Part shown: positions 5,104 through 6,415 of the stretch, piece by piece | Numbering within the stretch: the first letter of the stretch is position 1 | Layout: each line of letters opens with the position of its first letter | Assembly (NCBI GenBank): GCA_001825115.1 | Contig: MHUY01000007.1 | Location: forward strand, 5,409-11,823 | DNA: 6,415 nucleotides | Direction: 5' to 3' | From: Candidatus Yonathbacteria bacterium RIFOXYC2_FULL_47_9 | GTDB taxonomy: Bacteria; Patescibacteriota; Minisyncoccia; Phycocordibacterales; UBA1550 | Notes under the pieces: generated by a model | Told to the model about the DNA's origin: nothing | What the model saw: the letters and a program-made list of their open reading frames with translations, nothing else | Databases searched by the model: none | Made by a program: the position numbers and the translations under genes

Positions 5104-5157
5104 ATGAATAAGCAGTTTAATGATAATCAGGCACGGGAATTTATTCCCTGTCTCTAA
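5104..5157 (+). CDS. Possible leader peptide ORF of leuS (17 codons)
   Basis: ATG 5104 to TAA 5155-5157 encodes MNKQFNDNQAREFIPCL. It has no SD but follows a possible -10 by 11 nt, so it could be read near the mRNA 5' end. Its stop is 4 nt before leuS ATG 5162, which itself lacks an SD, so ribosomes finishing the leader could restart on leuS. The last sense codon is a leucine codon (CTC), inside the right repeat arm. A leucine-sensing role is conceivable but rests on one codon. It may be a chance frame. Confidence 0.3.
   Translation: MNKQFNDNQAREFIPCL
5135..5148 (+). repeat. Small hairpin before the leuS start
   Basis: GGGAA (5135-5139) pairs with TTCCC (5144-5148) around TTTA; AC (5133-5134) could also pair with GT (5150-5151) past a bulged T. 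In that form it shares bases with the right arm of the long inverted repeat, so the two folds would compete. No U tract follows, so it is not a terminator. Confidence 0.45.
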
Positions 5158-5161
5158 CGGG

Positions 5162-6415
5162 ATGGAAAAGTACGACCATAAAGCTATAGAACAAAAATGG
5201 CAAGCGGCTTGGGCGGCTGCGGGACTCTATCGTACAGATGATAATCGCACGAAACCAAAATGCTACGTGCTTGATATGTTCCCGTACCCGTCAGGCGAAG
5301 GCCTGCATGTTGGGCACCCCAAGGGCTACATTGCGACGGATATTTATGCACGTATGAAAACGATGCAGGGGTTCAGCGTGCTTCATCCGATGGGGTGGGA
5401 TGCGTTCGGTCTTCCTGCTGAGCAGTATGCGATAAAAAACAAAGTGCACCCTCGTGTTGCCGTCGACAAGAACACCGCGCGCTATAAGGAGCAACTTTCT
5501 GTTATTGGTTTCAATTATGATTGGGAGCGCGAGGTCAACACGACTGACCCAGCGTTTTACAAATGGACCCAGTGGATATTCCTTAAGATGTTTGAGAAAG
5601 GCCTTGCATACGAATCCTACGAGCCTATCAACTGGTGCCCAACCTGTCAGACAGGTCTTGCCAACGAAGACCTTGAGGATGGTAAATGCGAACGCTGCGA
5701 GACGGTGGTTGAGAAAAAGCCGATGCGTCAGTGGGTGCTCCGCATTACCGACTATGCTGATCGTATGCTCGCTGATATTGATGCGCTCGATTGGCCAACT
5801 TCTATTAAGGAGTCACAGAAAAACTGGATTGGTCGTAGTGAAGGGGCGGAGATCGATTTTAGTATTGAAGGGAGTGAGAAAAAGATCACCGTGTTCACGA
5901 CACGTCCCGACACACTGTTTGGAGCAACGTATGTGGTGCTCGCACCTGAAAATAAACTCCTCGATGAGATTCGTGGAGATATTTCGAACTGGAGCGAGGT
6001 TGCCACCTACCGCGATGAAACGAAAAAGCAGAGCGAGATTGAGCGTACGGCGGCAGGACGCGAAAAGACTGGCGTGCGCCTCGAGGGTGTGCAGGCTATT
6101 AACCCGGCAAACGGCGGTAAGCTCCCTGTGTTCGTGGCGGACTACGTACTTGGGCACTATGGCACGGGTGCCGTAATGGCAGTGCCCGCGCACGATGAGC
6201 GTGATTTTGAATTTGCAAAGAAGTTTGAGTTGCCAGTAGTTCAGGTGATTAGTCTTTCTACTGCCCACCGTGAAGATGTCGCATATACAGGAGAAGGGAA
6301 GATTGAAAACTCCGGTGATTTCAATGGTCTCGCTAGTGAAGACGCAAAAAAGAAAATTACCGACTTTGTAAAAGGGCGATGGGTTACCAAGTATCGACTC
6401 AAGGCCTGGGTGTTC
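5162..6415 (+). CDS. leuS: Leucyl-tRNA synthetase, N-terminal 418 residues (runs off window)
   Basis: LeuRS charges tRNA-Leu with leucine in the cytoplasm. The frame is open from ATG 5162 to the window end, giving 418 of roughly 800-900 expected residues. Landmarks: MEKYDHKAIEQKWQ N terminus; YPSGEGLHVGHPKGY (42-56) with the HIGH motif as HVGH (49-52); HPMGWDAFGLPAEQYA (75-90); zinc-knuckle cysteines C159/C162 and C176/C179; CP1 editing domain with TTRPDTLFGATY (246-257) and GTGAVMAVPAHDERDFEF (335-352), so proofreading looks intact. The end (YRLKAWVF) is just where the SRQRYWG block normally follows. KMSKS and the anticodon-binding part lie beyond the edge. The start matches the family N terminus, but it has no SD and lies in the right arm of the inverted repeat, so initiation is unusual: coupled to the leader ORF, or blocked by the stem in read-through mRNA. 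Confidence 0.96.
   Translation, partial: MEKYDHKAIEQKWQAAWAAAGLYRTDDNRTKPKCYVLDMFPYPSGEGLHVGHPKGYIATDIYARMKTMQGFSVLHPMGWDAFGLPAEQYAIKNKVHPRVAVDKNTARYKEQLSVIGFNYDWEREVNTTDPAFYKWTQWIFLKMFEKGLAYESYEPINWCPTCQTGLANEDLEDGKCERCETVVEKKPMRQWVLRITDYADRMLADIDALDWPTSIKESQKNWIGRSEGAEIDFSIEGSEKKITVFTTRPDTLFGATYVVLAPENKLLDEIRGDISNWSEVATYRDETKKQSEIERTAAGREKTGVRLEGVQAINPANGGKLPVFVADYVLGHYGTGAVMAVPAHDERDFEFAKKFELPVVQVISLSTAHREDVAYTGEGKIENSGDFNGLASEDAKKKITDFVKGRWVTKYRLKAWVF

Larger units (their letters stand above)
5047..5163. repeat. Inverted-repeat-bounded 117-bp segment at the leuS start (MITE-like candidate)
   Basis: ATCCCGTTAGAGAC (5047-5060) and its exact reverse complement GTCTCTAACGGGAT (5150-5163) enclose an 89-bp AT-rich core. 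Taking the arms as the inner 12 bp (5049-5060 and 5150-5161), the 113-bp unit is flanked by ATGGAT (5043-5048) and ATGGAA (5162-5167), a 6-bp direct repeat with one mismatch, as expected for a target duplication. The right copy is the start of leuS. The unit has no transposase and would need one in trans. It carries a possible promoter (5084-5092), a leader ORF (5104-5157) and a small hairpin (5135-5148). The alternative is a plain regulatory RNA stem. The inverted repeat itself is certain; the mobile origin is inferred. Confidence 0.6.

Noticed and set aside
5024..5161. T-box riboswitch before leuS
   Set aside because: A tRNA-synthetase leader is a usual T-box site, but the conserved T-box sequence (AGGGTGG-like), specifier stem and terminator with U tract are absent, and the region is short.
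5454..6268. Long ORFs in other frames over leuS (plus 5454-6176, minus 5813-6268)
   Set aside because: They overlap the clearly coding leuS frame, have biased or low-complexity composition and resemble no family; shadows of leuS.

Overview
The window looks like chromosomal DNA of a Candidate Phyla Radiation (Patescibacteria/Parcubacteria) bacterium. The evidence is indirect. Several proteins have the look of families I recognise mainly from these genomes: a CAP-domain protein with an asparagine/tyrosine-rich tail, a PD-(D/E)XK nuclease starting MSDYYKPHRK, and a membrane protein with a four-cysteine loop. Genes are short and tightly packed, Shine-Dalgarno (SD) sequences are mostly missing, and several genes seem to start at or next to the transcription start. 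The standard code fits. Stops are TAG (5) or TAA (3), never TGA, in the eight genes whose ends are visible.

Layout. 1-1125: the 3' end of a secreted CAP-domain protein, then a DEDDy 3'-5' exonuclease 3 nt downstream. 1210-1555: an orphan 98-aa gene with the only textbook SD of a large gene here, closed by a hairpin terminator. 1563-3792: a leaderless-looking unit with a PD-(D/E)XK nuclease, a 74-aa helical protein with its own -10 box, and the translation-associated ATPase YchF. It ends at a 17-bp bidirectional terminator. 3797-5023: two divergent membrane-protein genes back to back over an 84-nt promoter region. The minus-strand protein has two membrane helices and a coiled coil built from 42-bp tandem repeats. 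The plus-strand protein has four helices and a cysteine loop. 5024-6415: the start of leucyl-tRNA synthetase (leuS), cut by the window end. No gene-free stretch exceeds about 140 bases.

The most notable structure is just before leuS. Perfect 14-nt inverted repeats (5047-5060 and 5150-5163) enclose an AT-rich 89-bp core, and the right arm contains the A and T of the leuS start codon. Outside the 12-bp arms lie ATGGAT and ATGGAA, like a 6-bp target duplication with one mismatch. A good SD (AAAAGGA) sits at the correct distance from the left copy, not from the present leuS ATG. The simplest reading is that a small MITE-like element of about 113 bp inserted exactly at the leuS start codon, duplicated it, and now separates leuS from its old ribosome-binding site. 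It supplies a possible promoter and a 17-codon leader ORF ending 4 nt before leuS. This is inference and needs a genome-wide repeat search or comparison of related leuS loci.

The genes cover nucleic-acid processing (exonuclease, PD-(D/E)XK nuclease), translation (YchF, LeuRS) and the cell envelope (CAP protein, two membrane proteins). Nothing shows that they form one pathway.
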